Shown: piece after piece, positions 1 to 9,158 of the stretch
Position numbering within the stretch: position 1 is the first letter of the stretch
Layout: each line of letters opens with the position of its first letter
Assembly: GCF_008107685.1 (NCBI RefSeq)
Contig: NZ_VIRF01000048.1
Span: 1 to 47,633 of the forward strand
DNA: 47,633 nucleotides
Direction of reading: 5' to 3'
From: Novosphingobium sp. BW1
GTDB taxonomy: Bacteria > Pseudomonadota > Alphaproteobacteria > Sphingomonadales > Sphingomonadaceae
Program-made: the position numbers and the translations under genes
The notes under the pieces: generated by a model
Database searches by the model: none
What the model was told of the DNA's origin: nothing
Seen by the model: only the letters and a program-made list of their open reading frames with translations

Positions 1-554
1 CAAGCTGCACATCAGTTTGCGCAGCCGATTACCAAGCCGAGCATCGCCGAACCCGGTGTTGTCTATTTCTCCGTCGATCCAGGCCTCAGCTTCATCTCCG
101 TCGTTCGCGCCATGGCACGCCCCCCCCAGGTTCCGTGCCTGAGCAGGAATCACAGCCGAAACAGGGGGTTCAACCGCAATGCGCTCACGGGAATCACGCG
201 GGCGACCACTTGTAAGTAATCGAAAGCTTCACCGGATGGGTACGCAAAGGGGGGGTGCGGATCCAATCTGACAGAGCGCCATCGCCCACACGTCGTTTGT
301 GGACGCCCCAAAGGAGCAAGCGTTAAATGAGAAGAGGTGGCACGTAGTCAGGTGGTCTCGTCTGTCCGGCCTCTGAAAGCAGCACTATGCCGCGGGCCAG
401 TATGGGAGTTCGCGGACCGGATCCAAATCGGCTTAGCGCGCTTGGTTTGCGCTTCGACATTCCCTGCTTTTCCGACCCCTTCTAACTGACAGTTGTGCCA
501 TACCCTCCTTCGACCTCCTACGTCTCCGACGACTTCAGGTGTGTTCTCGCAACA
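1..554. other. Non-coding or unrecognised DNA left of the IS110 remnant
   Basis: No gene can be supported here. A frame on the + strand is open from base 1 to about 218, but it has no start inside the window and I do not recognise its product; it could be the tail of a gene that begins further left or chance in GC-rich DNA. The rest has no good frame, tRNA or clear hairpin. Given the mobile-element debris to the right, this is probably decayed accessory DNA. Confidence 0.4.
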
Positions 555-1176
555 TCACGCGGCGACAGCAACCAGAGCTTTGTAATCCTCCTGCTTTGTC
601 ATGAGCGCCCAGGCAATGCGCGCCATCTTGTTGGCGAGCGCGACCGGGACGAGCATACGTGGTTTGCGGGCCAGCATCCCTTCCAGCCACGAACCTGCCG
701 GCGCTCCCCGCACGGCTGCCTGCCGCACGACCGAGCTGCCGCCGATAATAAGCAATCGCCTAATCGTCCGCTCCCCCATTTTCGATATCCTGCCCGGTTT
801 CTGCTTGCCACCGGTTGAGTGCTGAAGTGGGGCAAGGCCCAATCACGCGGCAAAATCGCGGCCTTTGGTGAACGACGCAGCCTGGGGCGCCAGCGCCACA
901 ATAGCAGTGGCCGCGATCGGCCCGATGCCAAGGATTGTCATAAGTCGGCGCGCGACTTCGTCTTCCCGTGCCCGGCGCGCGATCTCTTTGTACAGGAATG
1001 ATGGGCGCCGCCGCATGCCTCCATCGCGACAAGGCAGGCAGGTTGGTTAGCAAAGAACTCGAGTAGCTTGTTGCGGTTCAGTTTGCGGCTGAAAACGTCT
1101 CGCCCCACTCGTCGGCACCGGGTGCGTGAAACGAATTCTTGGCGATATCCAACCCGATTGTGATAACCTTCGACAC
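555..1176 (-). pseudogene. IS110-family transposase remnant (frameshift, nonsense mutation, internal deletion)
   Basis: This is a decayed transposase of the IS110 family, whose intact members are about 340 residues with an N-terminal DEDD domain and a C-terminal transposase_20 domain. The GTG at 1176 opens with VITIGLDIAKNSF, the usual IS110 start. A frameshift then moves the reading to the frame containing FSRKLNRNKLLEFF and VAMEACGGAHH. Another shift, with loss of the middle of the protein, joins this to the C-terminal part (LMTILGIGPIAATAIVALAP). An in-frame TGA at about 843-845 stands where the family has Trp in FAAWLGLAP. The last 95 residues (KMGERTIRRLLIIGG onward) are open to the stop at 555. 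With at least three lesions the gene cannot be functional. Confidence 0.85.
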
Positions 1177-1657
1177 GGACGCCTCCTTCAGTGGTGTTCA
1201 ACACCTCCACTATGGCGCATGGATGCCGTCAGGGGGCGTCCAGCCCATCAGCTTACCCAAGGGGGCCGCTCCAGAGCCGACAGTCGCGATGGCGCAATGT
1301 GCAGGGCGCTGATCCAGGATCGAGCAGGCGCGGAGCGAAGGTCAGATTACCCAGGACATCCACTCCAAAGCCGACTGTCGGCAAGGTTGAAGGGTTTCGG
1401 GCGCCGACAGGCGTACGAAAGTCTTACATGTACGACCCGCGGTGCCTCACGCGCTGAGCTATGGGGATTTCAGATCGCAGCCGTTAGACGCGCTGGCGCA
1501 ATTGCTGGCTTGGTACGATCCGTGCGGCCCAGGTGGACTGCCTTTCGCTCGGTTCAGGCGATTTAATCAGTGGCAGCGCGAATCTTTTTTGTCATGCGTT
1601 ATGGCTTTGTTGCGCAAATTAGTCGCCGGTCAACAGTCGACCTTTGATGGCATTGGG
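1177..1657. other. Inter-IS debris, no gene supported
   Basis: This stretch lies between the IS110 remnant and the truncated IS21 element. Open frames are present but resemble nothing I know and lack convincing ribosome sites. The sequence GGCTTTGTTGCGCAAATT at about 1603-1620 resembles the terminal repeat of IS5/IS903-group elements and could be the end of a further lost insertion, but no matching partner end or transposase is visible. Confidence 0.35.
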
Positions 1658-2200
1658 TTATGGGCGGATCTCCCTCAGCCTGTCATAGCGCACGACATTG
1701 GCCTCGGGCTCCTGCGCCAGACACAGGGCCTGAGGCGCATCGATCGGCGCTGCTGGAGGTGCCTTGCCGTCCAGCACGGCATAATCCTCGCTCCAGTCGA
1801 ACTGGAAGGCCTCGCCAGGTTGGAAAACCAAAGGCACGAACGTCCCGCGCCCGCTGGTCTGCTGTTCATATTGAAGCTCGGTCCGCCATCGCCGGGCGAA
1901 GGCGGCCACCCGGTTATAGGAGCCATCGTAACCCAGCGTCACCAGATCAACGTAGAGTTGCTTGGCAGTCCGCTTCTGCTTGCGGGATTTCTTCAGTTCC
2001 ACTCGCGGCCAAGCCGTCAGCTTGTCCGCGAAGGGATCGAGTTTGCTGGGCCGTAACGGAACCTTGAAGCTGCGCTCAACCGTATCGGAGCGCAGATACT
2101 TGCGGATGGTGTTGCGGGACAGGCCAGTCCGGCGCCTGATCTCCCGAATGGAGATCCCCTGTCGGAAATGCCACCGGCGGATCACACTGAGTAAGTCCAT
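1658..2200 (-). pseudogene. istA: IS21-family transposase IstA, C-terminally truncated
   Basis: IstA is the DDE transposase of IS21 elements and is normally about 500 residues; here about 180 remain. The start at 2200 is preceded by GGAG at a suitable distance and gives MDLLSVIRRWHFRQGISI. An N-terminal helix-turn-helix (RRRTGLSRNTIRKYLR) is followed by the region leading into the first catalytic Asp (FQFDWSEDYAVL). Soon after that motif the sequence stops resembling the family and ends at a stop at 1658. The rest of the catalytic core and the IstB helper are missing, so it should be inactive. Confidence 0.85.
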
Positions 2201-2310
2201 GTCGATCACTCCAAGACCCTCCGACTGGCAGCCGGAAGGGAGAGAAACATGGGGCAATTCTCAGTGGTAATTTATAAGCGCTCCGGGTCACTTCTCAGTG
2301 GCAATCAACA
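1658..2310 (-). mobile_element. Left end of an IS21-family insertion sequence (truncated)
   Basis: The outer boundary is at 2310: read on the minus strand the element opens TGTTGATTGCCACTGAGAAG, followed about 30 bases in by a second copy of the core (ATTACCACTGAGAA). Multiple terminal repeats of this kind are typical of IS21. Inside lies the start of istA. The second gene, istB, and the other end are absent, so only about 650 bases remain. The inner breakpoint lies somewhere between about 1658 and 1800. Confidence 0.8.
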
Positions 2311-2663
2311 AGTTTTGGAAGGTACGAGAGAGGCAGCTTGGCCGCTGGTTTTCGAATTTCGGGTAAGGCTGGGGGCGAATCGCTGTGCCATTCGAAGAAC
2401 TGGGATGTGCAACGCTCTGCATCCAGATAATGCGGATATACAGTACAATGTGCTACCTTCTGGAACCGTACCACATTGCGGTGAGATAAGGGCGGGGCTG
2501 GCTCAGGGGCTTTATTGGCAGGATTTTGAATTTTTGAATTTAGATTCAGTCGCTTGTACTGTTTTTGCGAGCTACTCTCCGCCATGACTCCTTTCCTTCG
2601 GATTAGGCTGAGCCTGTCGTCTGGCAGGGGCAAGGGAGGGAGCGTGCCCGGTTTTACCCGCGA
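2311..2663. other. AT-richer spacer between IS21 end and glpR
   Basis: Base composition is visibly more AT-rich than in the neighbours. On the minus strand a frame opens with ATG at 2585 after a purine-rich AAGGAAAGGAG and runs into the IS21 terminal repeat, where the element supplies its stop at 2295. This could be a small gene truncated by the insertion, but the product (MAESSSQKQYKRLNLNSK...) is unfamiliar and looks random. No other feature is seen. Confidence 0.35.
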
Positions 2664-3470
2664 TCAGGGGCTCGTCAGGGTCTCGATCAGGGTGACGTCG
2701 TGGGCCGCGCAGGCCTGGCGTAAGTCCGGGTCGGCAAGGGTGTCGCACACGAAGTAGTCGATGGCTTCCATTCCGCACACCCGCACCGGGGCCGAGCGGC
2801 CGACCTTGGAGCTGTCAGCAACGAGGATAACCTTGCGCGCGTTGCGGATGATCGTCTGTGAGACTTCCACCTCGTCGATGGCGAAGTCGAGCAGGCTGCC
2901 GTCGGGATCGAGCGCGGAAATGCCAATGAGGGCGTAGTCCACGCGAAAACTCTCGATGAAGCGCATGGCAAGAGCGCCCACCACGGCTCGGTCGGCGGTG
3001 CGCACCTTGCCGCCCACGCACACCAGTTCCATGGCCGGATGGACCGAGAGCGTGTCGATCACGTTGAGGTTGTTCGAGATCACCATGAGGTTGCGGTGGT
3101 TGCCGAAACTGGCCGCGACCGCCTCTGTCGTGGTGCCGATGTTGACGAACAGAGAAGCTCCGTCGGGCACCAGCGCGGCGGCGGCCGCGCCGATCCGGGC
3201 CTTGGCTTCCGAGGCGACCGAACGGCGCGCCTCGTATTCCAGGTTGATGACGCCCGAGGTGACCACCGCGCCGCCGTGCACGCGCGAGAGCAGCGCCTGC
3301 TCGGCCAGGACATTGAGGTCCTTGCGGATGGTCTGAGGGGTGACATCGAGCCGGGTGGCGAGATCGTCGACCTCGACGCGGCCCGCGCTGCGCGCGATCT
3401 CCAGGATGCGCGTGCGCCGGCGCGTCACGATATCGCCCTGGCCGTCCTCGATGCTAGTGTGCGCGCTCAT
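2664..3470 (-). CDS. glpR: DeoR-family repressor, GlpR-type glycerol regulon regulator
   Basis: A 268-residue DNA-binding regulator with the DeoR layout: an N-terminal winged helix-turn-helix (about 17-72; LDVTPQTIRKDLNVL, then SRVHGGAV) and a C-terminal sugar-phosphate-sensing domain (about 85-250) with the GTTTEAVA phosphate loop and SNNLNV. Family members bind glycerol 3-phosphate and release their operators. It lies 65 bases downstream of glpD in the same direction and is probably co-transcribed with it, so the repressor would control its own operon; AAACGAAA repeats in the glpD-glpF intergenic region are the likely targets. The start at 3470 gives a normal family length; the upstream extension to 3524 has no support. 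The assignment as GlpR rather than another DeoR member rests on context. Confidence 0.85.
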   Translation of the reverse strand: MSAHTSIEDGQGDIVTRRRTRILEIARSAGRVEVDDLATRLDVTPQTIRKDLNVLAEQALLSRVHGGAVVTSGVINLEYEARRSVASEAKARIGAAAAALVPDGASLFVNIGTTTEAVAASFGNHRNLMVISNNLNVIDTLSVHPAMELVCVGGKVRTADRAVVGALAMRFIESFRVDYALIGISALDPDGSLLDFAIDEVEVSQTIIRNARKVILVADSSKVGRSAPVRVCGMEAIDYFVCDTLADPDLRQACAAHDVTLIETLTSP

Positions 3471-3535
3471 GCGCCTGCTGCCCCCGTCATGGCACCACCC
3501 TAGCGGTGCGCGCACGCCGTGCAAAGCGCAGGCGC

Positions 3536-5077
3536 TCAGGCGCCCTGTGAAAGATAGCTGTCGAGCTTGGCAGCGGTACCTTCAGGCACATGGAGGCCCA
3601 GCTTGGAGCGGCGGTAGAGGATGTCCTCGGCGCTGCGGGCCCATTCGTGGGCGACCAGATAGTCGACCTCGGCGGCATGGAGGCCGCCGCCGAAATCCTC
3701 GCCCAGGTCCGCAGGCGCCTGCGTGCCCGACAGGATCGTCTCGGCGCAGGTGCCGTAGGCGCGCGCGAGGCGGTGCAGAAGGGCGCCGGGCATTTGCGGG
3801 AAGCGGCGGGCAAGGTCCTGCACAAAACGCGCGAAGTCGCCGTCCGGTATCTCGCCGCCGGGCAGCACGGCGCCGCCGGTCCAAGCGGTCTTCGCCTGCG
3901 GGAATACGTGCGCGATGTGCTCCAGCGCGTGCTCGGCGAGCTTGCGGAATGTGGTGATCTTGCCCCCGAAGATGCTGAGCATCGGCGCGCCGCTGTCCGG
4001 CCGGTCGAAGTCGAGCACGTAATCGCGGGTCACCGCCGAGGCGTTGGCGGCGTGATCGTCGTAGAGTGGGCGGATCCCGGCATAGCTCCAGGCGATGTCG
4101 GCGGGGGCAATGGTGCGATCGAAATAGCGGTTGGCGGTCTCGCACAGGTAGGCCGTCTCGGCCTCGCTGATCTCGGCCTTGCCCGGCTCCTGCGTCCAGG
4201 GTTCGTCGGTGGTGCCGATGAGCGTGAAGTCGCGTTCGTAGGGAATCGCGAAGACGATGCGGCGGTCCGGGTTCTGCAGCATGAAGGCGTGATCGCCCTC
4301 GTAGAGCTTGGGCACGACGATGTGGCTGCCCTTGACGAGACGCACGCCGCGATCATTCTTGGCCCGGCCCAGCCGCTGGAGCACCTTGTCGACCCAGGGG
4401 CCCGCCGCGTTGACCAGCATTTTCGCGCGCACGTCGCGAGCGCCATCGGGGCCTTCGATCTGCGCGGTCCAGGAGCCATTCTCGCTCGTCGCGCCGGTGA
4501 GGCGGGTGCGCGTCTCGATCCGCGCACCGCGCGCGGCTGCGTCCATGGCGTTGAGGACGACGAGGCGGCTGTCTTCAACCCAGCAGTCGGAATAGACGAA
4601 GGCCTTGCCCTTGCCCTTGCCCTTGCTCGTGTTCGCCAAGGGAGAGAGGCCGCGGCCCTGCGGCGCGGTGTCGAGATTGATCGTCTCGGTGCCGGGCAGG
4701 GTCTTTCGGCCGCCGATGTGGTCGTAGAGGAAGAGGCCGAGGCGAACCATCCAGGCTGGGCGGGGCGACTGCGACTGAGGCAGCACGAAGCGCAGCGGCC
4801 AGATGATGTGCGGAGCCATGGAAAGCAGGCGCTCGCGCTCGATCAGGGCTTCGCGTACGAGCCGAAATTCGTAGTATTCGAGGTAGCGCAACCCGCCGTG
4901 GATCAGCTTGGTCGAGGAGGAGGAGGTGTAGCTGGCAAGGTCGTCCTGTTCGACCAGTAGCACCGAGAGCCCGCGCCCGGCTGCATCGCGCGCGATGCCA
5001 GCCCCATTAATGCCGCCGCCCACGATCAGCAGGTCATAGGTGGGCTCTTGCGAGGGAAGGGGCGTTGCAGATGGCAA
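3536..5077 (-). CDS. glpD: Aerobic glycerol-3-phosphate dehydrogenase
   Basis: A 513-residue FAD flavoenzyme oxidising sn-glycerol 3-phosphate to dihydroxyacetone phosphate and passing electrons to ubiquinone at the inner membrane. The N-terminal Rossmann motif GGGINGAGIARDAAGRG is followed by SSSSTKLIHGGLRYLEYYEF, YSDCWVEDSRLV, VNAAGPWVDKV and the C-terminal FGGKITTFRKLAEHALE, all characteristic of GlpD. The chosen start is TTG at 5077, with GGAG eight bases upstream; the frame continues to 5359, but that part overlaps the promoter region and glpF and is not protein-like. A tandem hexanucleotide repeat (about 4603-4627) encodes SKGKGKGKAF just before YSDCW, an unusual lysine-glycine insertion. 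Forms the glycerol catabolic route with GlpF and GlpK, encoded divergently. Confidence 0.95.
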   Translation of the reverse strand: MPSATPLPSQEPTYDLLIVGGGINGAGIARDAAGRGLSVLLVEQDDLASYTSSSSTKLIHGGLRYLEYYEFRLVREALIERERLLSMAPHIIWPLRFVLPQSQSPRPAWMVRLGLFLYDHIGGRKTLPGTETINLDTAPQGRGLSPLANTSKGKGKGKAFVYSDCWVEDSRLVVLNAMDAAARGARIETRTRLTGATSENGSWTAQIEGPDGARDVRAKMLVNAAGPWVDKVLQRLGRAKNDRGVRLVKGSHIVVPKLYEGDHAFMLQNPDRRIVFAIPYERDFTLIGTTDEPWTQEPGKAEISEAETAYLCETANRYFDRTIAPADIAWSYAGIRPLYDDHAANASAVTRDYVLDFDRPDSGAPMLSIFGGKITTFRKLAEHALEHIAHVFPQAKTAWTGGAVLPGGEIPDGDFARFVQDLARRFPQMPGALLHRLARAYGTCAETILSGTQAPADLGEDFGGGLHAAEVDYLVAHEWARSAEDILYRRSKLGLHVPEGTAAKLDSYLSQGA

Positions 5078-5129
5078 GGTGGGAACTCCACTTCGGTGTG
5101 GCTTGGTCGGGACAATACATCCCGGCGAG

Positions 5130-5175
5130 TTTCGTTTCACGGTATAGTTTGCTGTAAACGAAAATTCAAACGAAA
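5130..5175. promoter_or_regulatory. glpD promoter with AAACGAAA repeats, candidate GlpR operators
   Basis: On the minus strand TTGAAT (5169-5164) and TATACC (5146-5141) are separated by exactly 17 bases and suit a sigma-70 promoter for glpD. The octamer AAACGAAA occurs at 5168-5175 (overlapping the -35), at 5156-5163 (in the spacer) and inverted as TTTCGTTT at 5130-5137 (near the expected transcription start). A related CGAAAACGAAG lies at 5213-5223, on the glpF side. Repeats of this type, spaced over a promoter, are what a DeoR-family repressor would occupy; binding here could silence both divergent operons. That GlpR binds them is inferred. Confidence 0.6.
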
Positions 5176-5249
5176 GTCTTGACCTTCGTATGAAGGTGCG
5201 TGCAGGGAGTACGCGAAAACGAAGACCGATAGAGGGGAGATCTCGGATC

Positions 5250-6095
5250 GTGCCTGCCGGGACCGAAGATTCGCGCAAGCTGCGCGGCGAACTGATTGCC
5301 GAGATGATTGCGGTGATGATCATCGTCACGCTGGGCGATTCCGCCGCGGCCATGATCACGCTCTATGATCCCAGCCCCTATGCACAGGCCTACTGGGGCG
5401 TGTGCATTGCCTGGGGGCTGGCCGTGACGCTGGCGATCTACGTGACCGGTTCGGTCTCGGGCACCCACGCCAACCCAGCCGTGACCCTGGCGCTGATGGT
5501 CTATCGCGGATTTCCCCGGCGCAAGGTTCTCCCCTATATCGCCGCGCAGGTCGCAGGCGGCGTGATCGGCGCCGCGCTTGTCCTCCAGCTCTGGCATCCG
5601 GTGATCGATGCCTTCAACGTCGCGCAGGGCCTGACCCGAGGCGAAGGCGGCGCGGCGGGAGTATTCTTCACGCTGCCCGGTGCGCACATCACCCCCTGGC
5701 ATGCGTTCTGGGACGAGGTCATCCTGACCGCGTTCCTGCTGCTGGGCATTTTTGCGATCACCGACGAGTACAACGAGATGGCGCCGCGGGCGAACTCGGG
5801 CGCGTTGATGATCGGACTGCTCGTTGCGGCCATCGGCGCCTCGGGTGGCTATCTCGAAGGCTGGCCGATCAACCCCGCGCGCGATTTCGGGCCGCGCCTC
5901 TTCGCGAGTTTCACCGGGTGGGGCGCCTCCGCGCTGCCGGGCGCGGGCTTCTACTTCTGGGTGCCGATTGCCGGGCCCTTCGTGGGCGGTCTTGTTGGCG
6001 CGGGTCTTTATCACTTCGCGATCAAGCCCTACCTGCGGCCCCAGACGAAAACCGAAAACGCACACGAAACCACGGTCGAAACCGGCGCCGAATAA
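5250..6095 (+). CDS. glpF: Glycerol facilitator (aquaglyceroporin, MIP family)
   Basis: A 281-residue integral membrane channel that lets glycerol diffuse across the inner membrane. Both family signature loops are present: NPAVTLA at residues 75-81 and NPARDFGPR at 208-216; the Asp after the second NPA favours glycerol conductance over water-only aquaporins. Six hydrophobic segments are visible. The start is taken as GTG 5250, about eleven bases after AGGGGA; an ATG at 5190 would add a basic, unconserved extension. glpK starts 42 bases after the stop, so the two are surely one operon, trapping glycerol as its phosphate on entry. Confidence 0.93.
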   Translation: MPAGTEDSRKLRGELIAEMIAVMIIVTLGDSAAAMITLYDPSPYAQAYWGVCIAWGLAVTLAIYVTGSVSGTHANPAVTLALMVYRGFPRRKVLPYIAAQVAGGVIGAALVLQLWHPVIDAFNVAQGLTRGEGGAAGVFFTLPGAHITPWHAFWDEVILTAFLLLGIFAITDEYNEMAPRANSGALMIGLLVAAIGASGGYLEGWPINPARDFGPRLFASFTGWGASALPGAGFYFWVPIAGPFVGGLVGAGLYHFAIKPYLRPQTKTENAHETTVETGAE

Positions 6096-6137
6096 GCCGC
6101 GTCGACCTCCCCCATTACCCCGACGGAGAGTTCCCGC

Positions 6138-7640
6138 ATGTCCCAGTCCGGCCCTGTTCACGGTCACGTACTTGCTATCGACCAGGGGACGACCTCGACC
6201 CGCGCCATCGTGTTTGATACCGAGGCGCGCGCGGTGGCAACCGCGCAGTGTGAGTTCGAACAGCACTACCCCGAACTGGGCTGGGTCGAGCACGACCCGG
6301 AGGACATCTGGCGCGACGTGGTGAGAACCGCGCGCGAGGCCATGGGCAAGAGCGGCGTTGCGCCGCACGACATCGCCGGGATCGGCATCACCAACCAGCG
6401 CGAGACGGTGGTGGTGTGGGACAAGGCGACGGGCAGGCCGATCCACAAGGCAATCGTGTGGCAGGACCGGCGTACCGCGCGGCTGTGCGCCGATCTCAAG
6501 GCGGACGGGGTGGAGGCCGACGTGCGGGCGCGCACCGGGCTCCTTGTCGATCCCTATTTCTCGGCGACCAAGCTCGCCTGGATTCTGGACAATGTTTCCG
6601 GAGCGCGCGGCGCGGCCGAACGCGGCGAACTCGCCTTCGGCACCATCGACTGCTTCCTGCTGTGGCGCCTTACCGGGGGTAAGGTCCACGCGACCGACGT
6701 CACCAACGCCGGGCGTACGATGCTCTACAACATTCGCACGCAAGGCTGGGACGAGGACTTGTGCCGCCTGTTTCGTGTGCCGATGCAGATCCTGCCCGAG
6801 GTGCACGACAACAGCCACGTCTTCGGCACCACCGCGCCCGACCTGTTCGAGGCCGAGATCCCCATCGCCGGGATGGCGGGCGACCAGCAAGCCGCGCTGT
6901 TCGGCCAGGCCTGTTTCGCGCCGGGCATGGCCAAGTCGACCTATGGCACGGGCTGCTTCATGCTGCTCAACACGGGCGAGGAAGCGCTGGCATCGGACAA
7001 CCGCCTTATCACCACGCCCGCCTATCGCCTGAATGGCCAGATGACCTATGCGCTTGAAGGTTCGATTTTCGTGGCGGGCGCGGCGATCAAGTGGCTGCGC
7101 GATGGCATCGGGGTCATCACCCATGCGCGCGAGACCAACGACATGGCGACGCAAGTGCCGGACAATCATGGCGTCTACATGGTGCCTGCCTTCGTCGGGT
7201 TGGGCGCACCGCACTGGGACCCGGACGCGCGCGGCGCGATCTATGGCCTGACGCTGGGCGCAGGGCAGGCGCATCTTGCCCGCGCAGCGCTGGAGGCGGT
7301 GGCCTACCAGACCATGGATCTTGCAGACGCGATGGTCGCCGATGGTGGCCGCACGCCCGAGCGGTTGCGCGTCGATGGCGGGATGGCCGCGAACGACTGG
7401 CTGTGCCAGTTCCTGGCCGACATGCTCGACGTGCCGGTCGAGCGTCCGGTCCACCTGGAAACGACGGCGCTCGGCGCGGCTTTCCACGCAGGACTTGCGA
7501 CGGGCGTCTGGAGCGATCTCGACGCCCTTTCGCGCACATGGCGGCAGGGCGAACTGTTCCGCCCGGCGATGAAGGCCGGGCGCCGCCGGGATCTTGCCGC
7601 TGGCTGGAAAGATGCTGTGCGCCGCACTATCTCGAAATAA
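6138..7640 (+). CDS. glpK: Glycerol kinase
   Basis: A 500-residue FGGY-family sugar kinase, full length for GlpK, that phosphorylates glycerol to sn-glycerol 3-phosphate with ATP. It shows the N-terminal phosphate motif [15 protein letters not shown] (about 13-27), the substrate region GITNQRET and WQDRRTA, the [10 protein letters not shown] stretch, and the C-terminal ATP-binding segment [13 protein letters not shown] good ribosome site (GGAGAG) precedes the ATG. It follows glpF closely. Its product is both the substrate of GlpD and the expected inducer of GlpR. Confidence 0.97.
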   Translation: MSQSGPVHGHVLAIDQGTTSTRAIVFDTEARAVATAQCEFEQHYPELGWVEHDPEDIWRDVVRTAREAMGKSGVAPHDIAGIGITNQRETVVVWDKATGRPIHKAIVWQDRRTARLCADLKADGVEADVRARTGLLVDPYFSATKLAWILDNVSGARGAAERGELAFGTIDCFLLWRLTGGKVHATDVTNAGRTMLYNIRTQGWDEDLCRLFRVPMQILPEVHDNSHVFGTTAPDLFEAEIPIAGMAGDQQAALFGQACFAPGMAKSTYGTGCFMLLNTGEEALASDNRLITTPAYRLNGQMTYALEGSIFVAGAAIKWLRDGIGVITHARETNDMATQVPDNHGVYMVPAFVGLGAPHWDPDARGAIYGLTLGAGQAHLARAALEAVAYQTMDLADAMVADGGRTPERLRVDGGMAANDWLCQFLADMLDVPVERPVHLETTALGAAFHAGLATGVWSDLDALSRTWRQGELFRPAMKAGRRRDLAAGWKDAVRRTISK

Positions 7641-7782
7641 GGGGATTGGGCTCGAAATGAACTGGCCCGAAATGAGCCGTCGCGGCCTGTATCTCTCAGG
7701 CGCGCGCAATTTCTTGCCCTAAGTAAAAAAATGCACCAGATCGTTGCGCCCTGAACAGCCACCCCACCGGGAGAAGAGCACC

Positions 7783-9099
7783 GTGGCCGCAATGATCGAT
7801 ACCAGCCCCAGTGGCGACGCCGAAACCTTCAGGGAGGAAGTCCCGGGTGGCCACGTCCATGCGCCCGAACTGCGCTACTTCGTGTTCGCGCTGTTCTTCA
7901 TCTTCGGGGGCATCACCAGCCTCAACGACGTCATCATTCCCAAGCTCAAGGAACTGTTCACGCTCAGCTTCACAGAAGCGATGCTGGTGCAGTTCTGCTT
8001 CTTTACCGCCTACGCGGTGATCGGTATTCCCGGCGCGATGCTGGTGCGCAAGCTGGGCTACATGCGCGGCGCGGTGGTGGGTCTGGTGGTGATGATCGCG
8101 GGCTGTCTCGCCTTCATCCCGGCCTCGCAGACGGCCTACTACCCGCTGTTCCTGGCCGCCTACTTCGTGCTGGCCGCCGGGGTGGTCATCGTCCAGGTCG
8201 TGTCGAACCCGCTGATCAGCCTGCTTGGGCCGCGCAAGACCGCGTCCTCCCGCCTGACTTTCGCGCAAGCCTTCAACTCGCTGGGCACCACGCTCTTCCC
8301 CATCGCCGGTTCGGTCCTCATCCTGGGCAGCCTGGCCAATGTCTCGGCGGGCGAACTGACCGGCGCGGCGCTCGACACCTACCGCCGCCAGGAAAGCCAG
8401 GCGATCGTCCATGGCTACCTTGGCATTGCCGCGACACTGGCGCTTGTTGCGCTCGCGGTCTGGATGTTCCGCAACCGCCTTCCCGCAGAGAAGCACGAGG
8501 CCCAAGCGACCAAGGGCATGCTCGAACGCTTCGGGCTCGATCTCCTGTCGCGCCTGCGTTTTGGCTATGGTGCGCTGTGCATCTTCCTCTACGTCGGCGC
8601 CGAGGTCACCATCGGCTCGCTCATCGTCAATTATCTCATGCAGGACCACGTGATGGCGCTGCCTGAGGCGAGCGCGGGCAAGCTCCTGGGCTTCTACTGG
8701 GGCGGGGCGATGGTCGGGCGTTTCCTCGGCTCGGCGGTACTGCGCGTCGTCAGCCCGGGCAAGGTGCTGGCCTTGAACGCCTGTGCGGCCATCGTCCTGA
8801 TCGCGGTCTCGACCACCGGCACCGGACCGCTGGCGGGCTATACCCTCCTGGCCGTCGGCCTCATGAACTCGATCATGTTCCCCACCATTTTCAGCCTTGC
8901 CTGCGAGAAGCTGGGCGCGCGCGCGGCCGATGGTTCGGGTATCATCAATGTGGCCATCTGCGGCGGGGCGGTCATCCCGGTTCTTACCGGCGCGCTGGCC
9001 GATGCGACAGGCGGCAACCTCTCGATCGCTTTCATCATCCCGGCGCTGTGCTATGCGGTGATCGCGGGCTTTGGCCTCTACGCGCGCCGCCCGGCCTGA
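7783..9099 (+). CDS. Sugar MFS transporter, FucP/GluP type
   Basis: A 438-residue major facilitator protein with about twelve membrane helices. The pattern FALFFIFGGITSLNDVIIPK near the N-terminus and the segments EVTIGSLIVNYL, FYWGGAMVGRFLG and CGGAVIPVLTGALAD are typical of the FHS subfamily that includes the L-fucose permease FucP and glucose/galactose GluP, which are proton symporters. The GTG at 7783 follows GGAGA; the frame upstream to 7744 is not needed. It lies 142 bases after glpK on the same strand and may share its transcript, but that spacer could hold its own promoter. The substrate cannot be read from the sequence. Confidence 0.85.
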   Translation: MAAMIDTSPSGDAETFREEVPGGHVHAPELRYFVFALFFIFGGITSLNDVIIPKLKELFTLSFTEAMLVQFCFFTAYAVIGIPGAMLVRKLGYMRGAVVGLVVMIAGCLAFIPASQTAYYPLFLAAYFVLAAGVVIVQVVSNPLISLLGPRKTASSRLTFAQAFNSLGTTLFPIAGSVLILGSLANVSAGELTGAALDTYRRQESQAIVHGYLGIAATLALVALAVWMFRNRLPAEKHEAQATKGMLERFGLDLLSRLRFGYGALCIFLYVGAEVTIGSLIVNYLMQDHVMALPEASAGKLLGFYWGGAMVGRFLGSAVLRVVSPGKVLALNACAAIVLIAVSTTGTGPLAGYTLLAVGLMNSIMFPTIFSLACEKLGARAADGSGIINVAICGGAVIPVLTGALADATGGNLSIAFIIPALCYAVIAGFGLYARRPA

Positions 9100-9158
9100 A
9101 CCGGGCGTGCCGCAAGTGGGTAATGAAAGGTCAAGAAAGCCAGGCTATTGATACCTGA

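Noticed and set aside
1442..2067. Two overlapping plus-strand open frames of 204 and 135 residues
   Set aside because: They are antisense to the istA remnant and unlike any protein.
3590..4960. 456-residue open frame on the plus strand
   Set aside because: Antisense to glpD, which has full family motifs.
5166..7709. 847-residue open frame on the minus strand
   Set aside because: Antisense to glpF and glpK; composition typical of a shadow frame.
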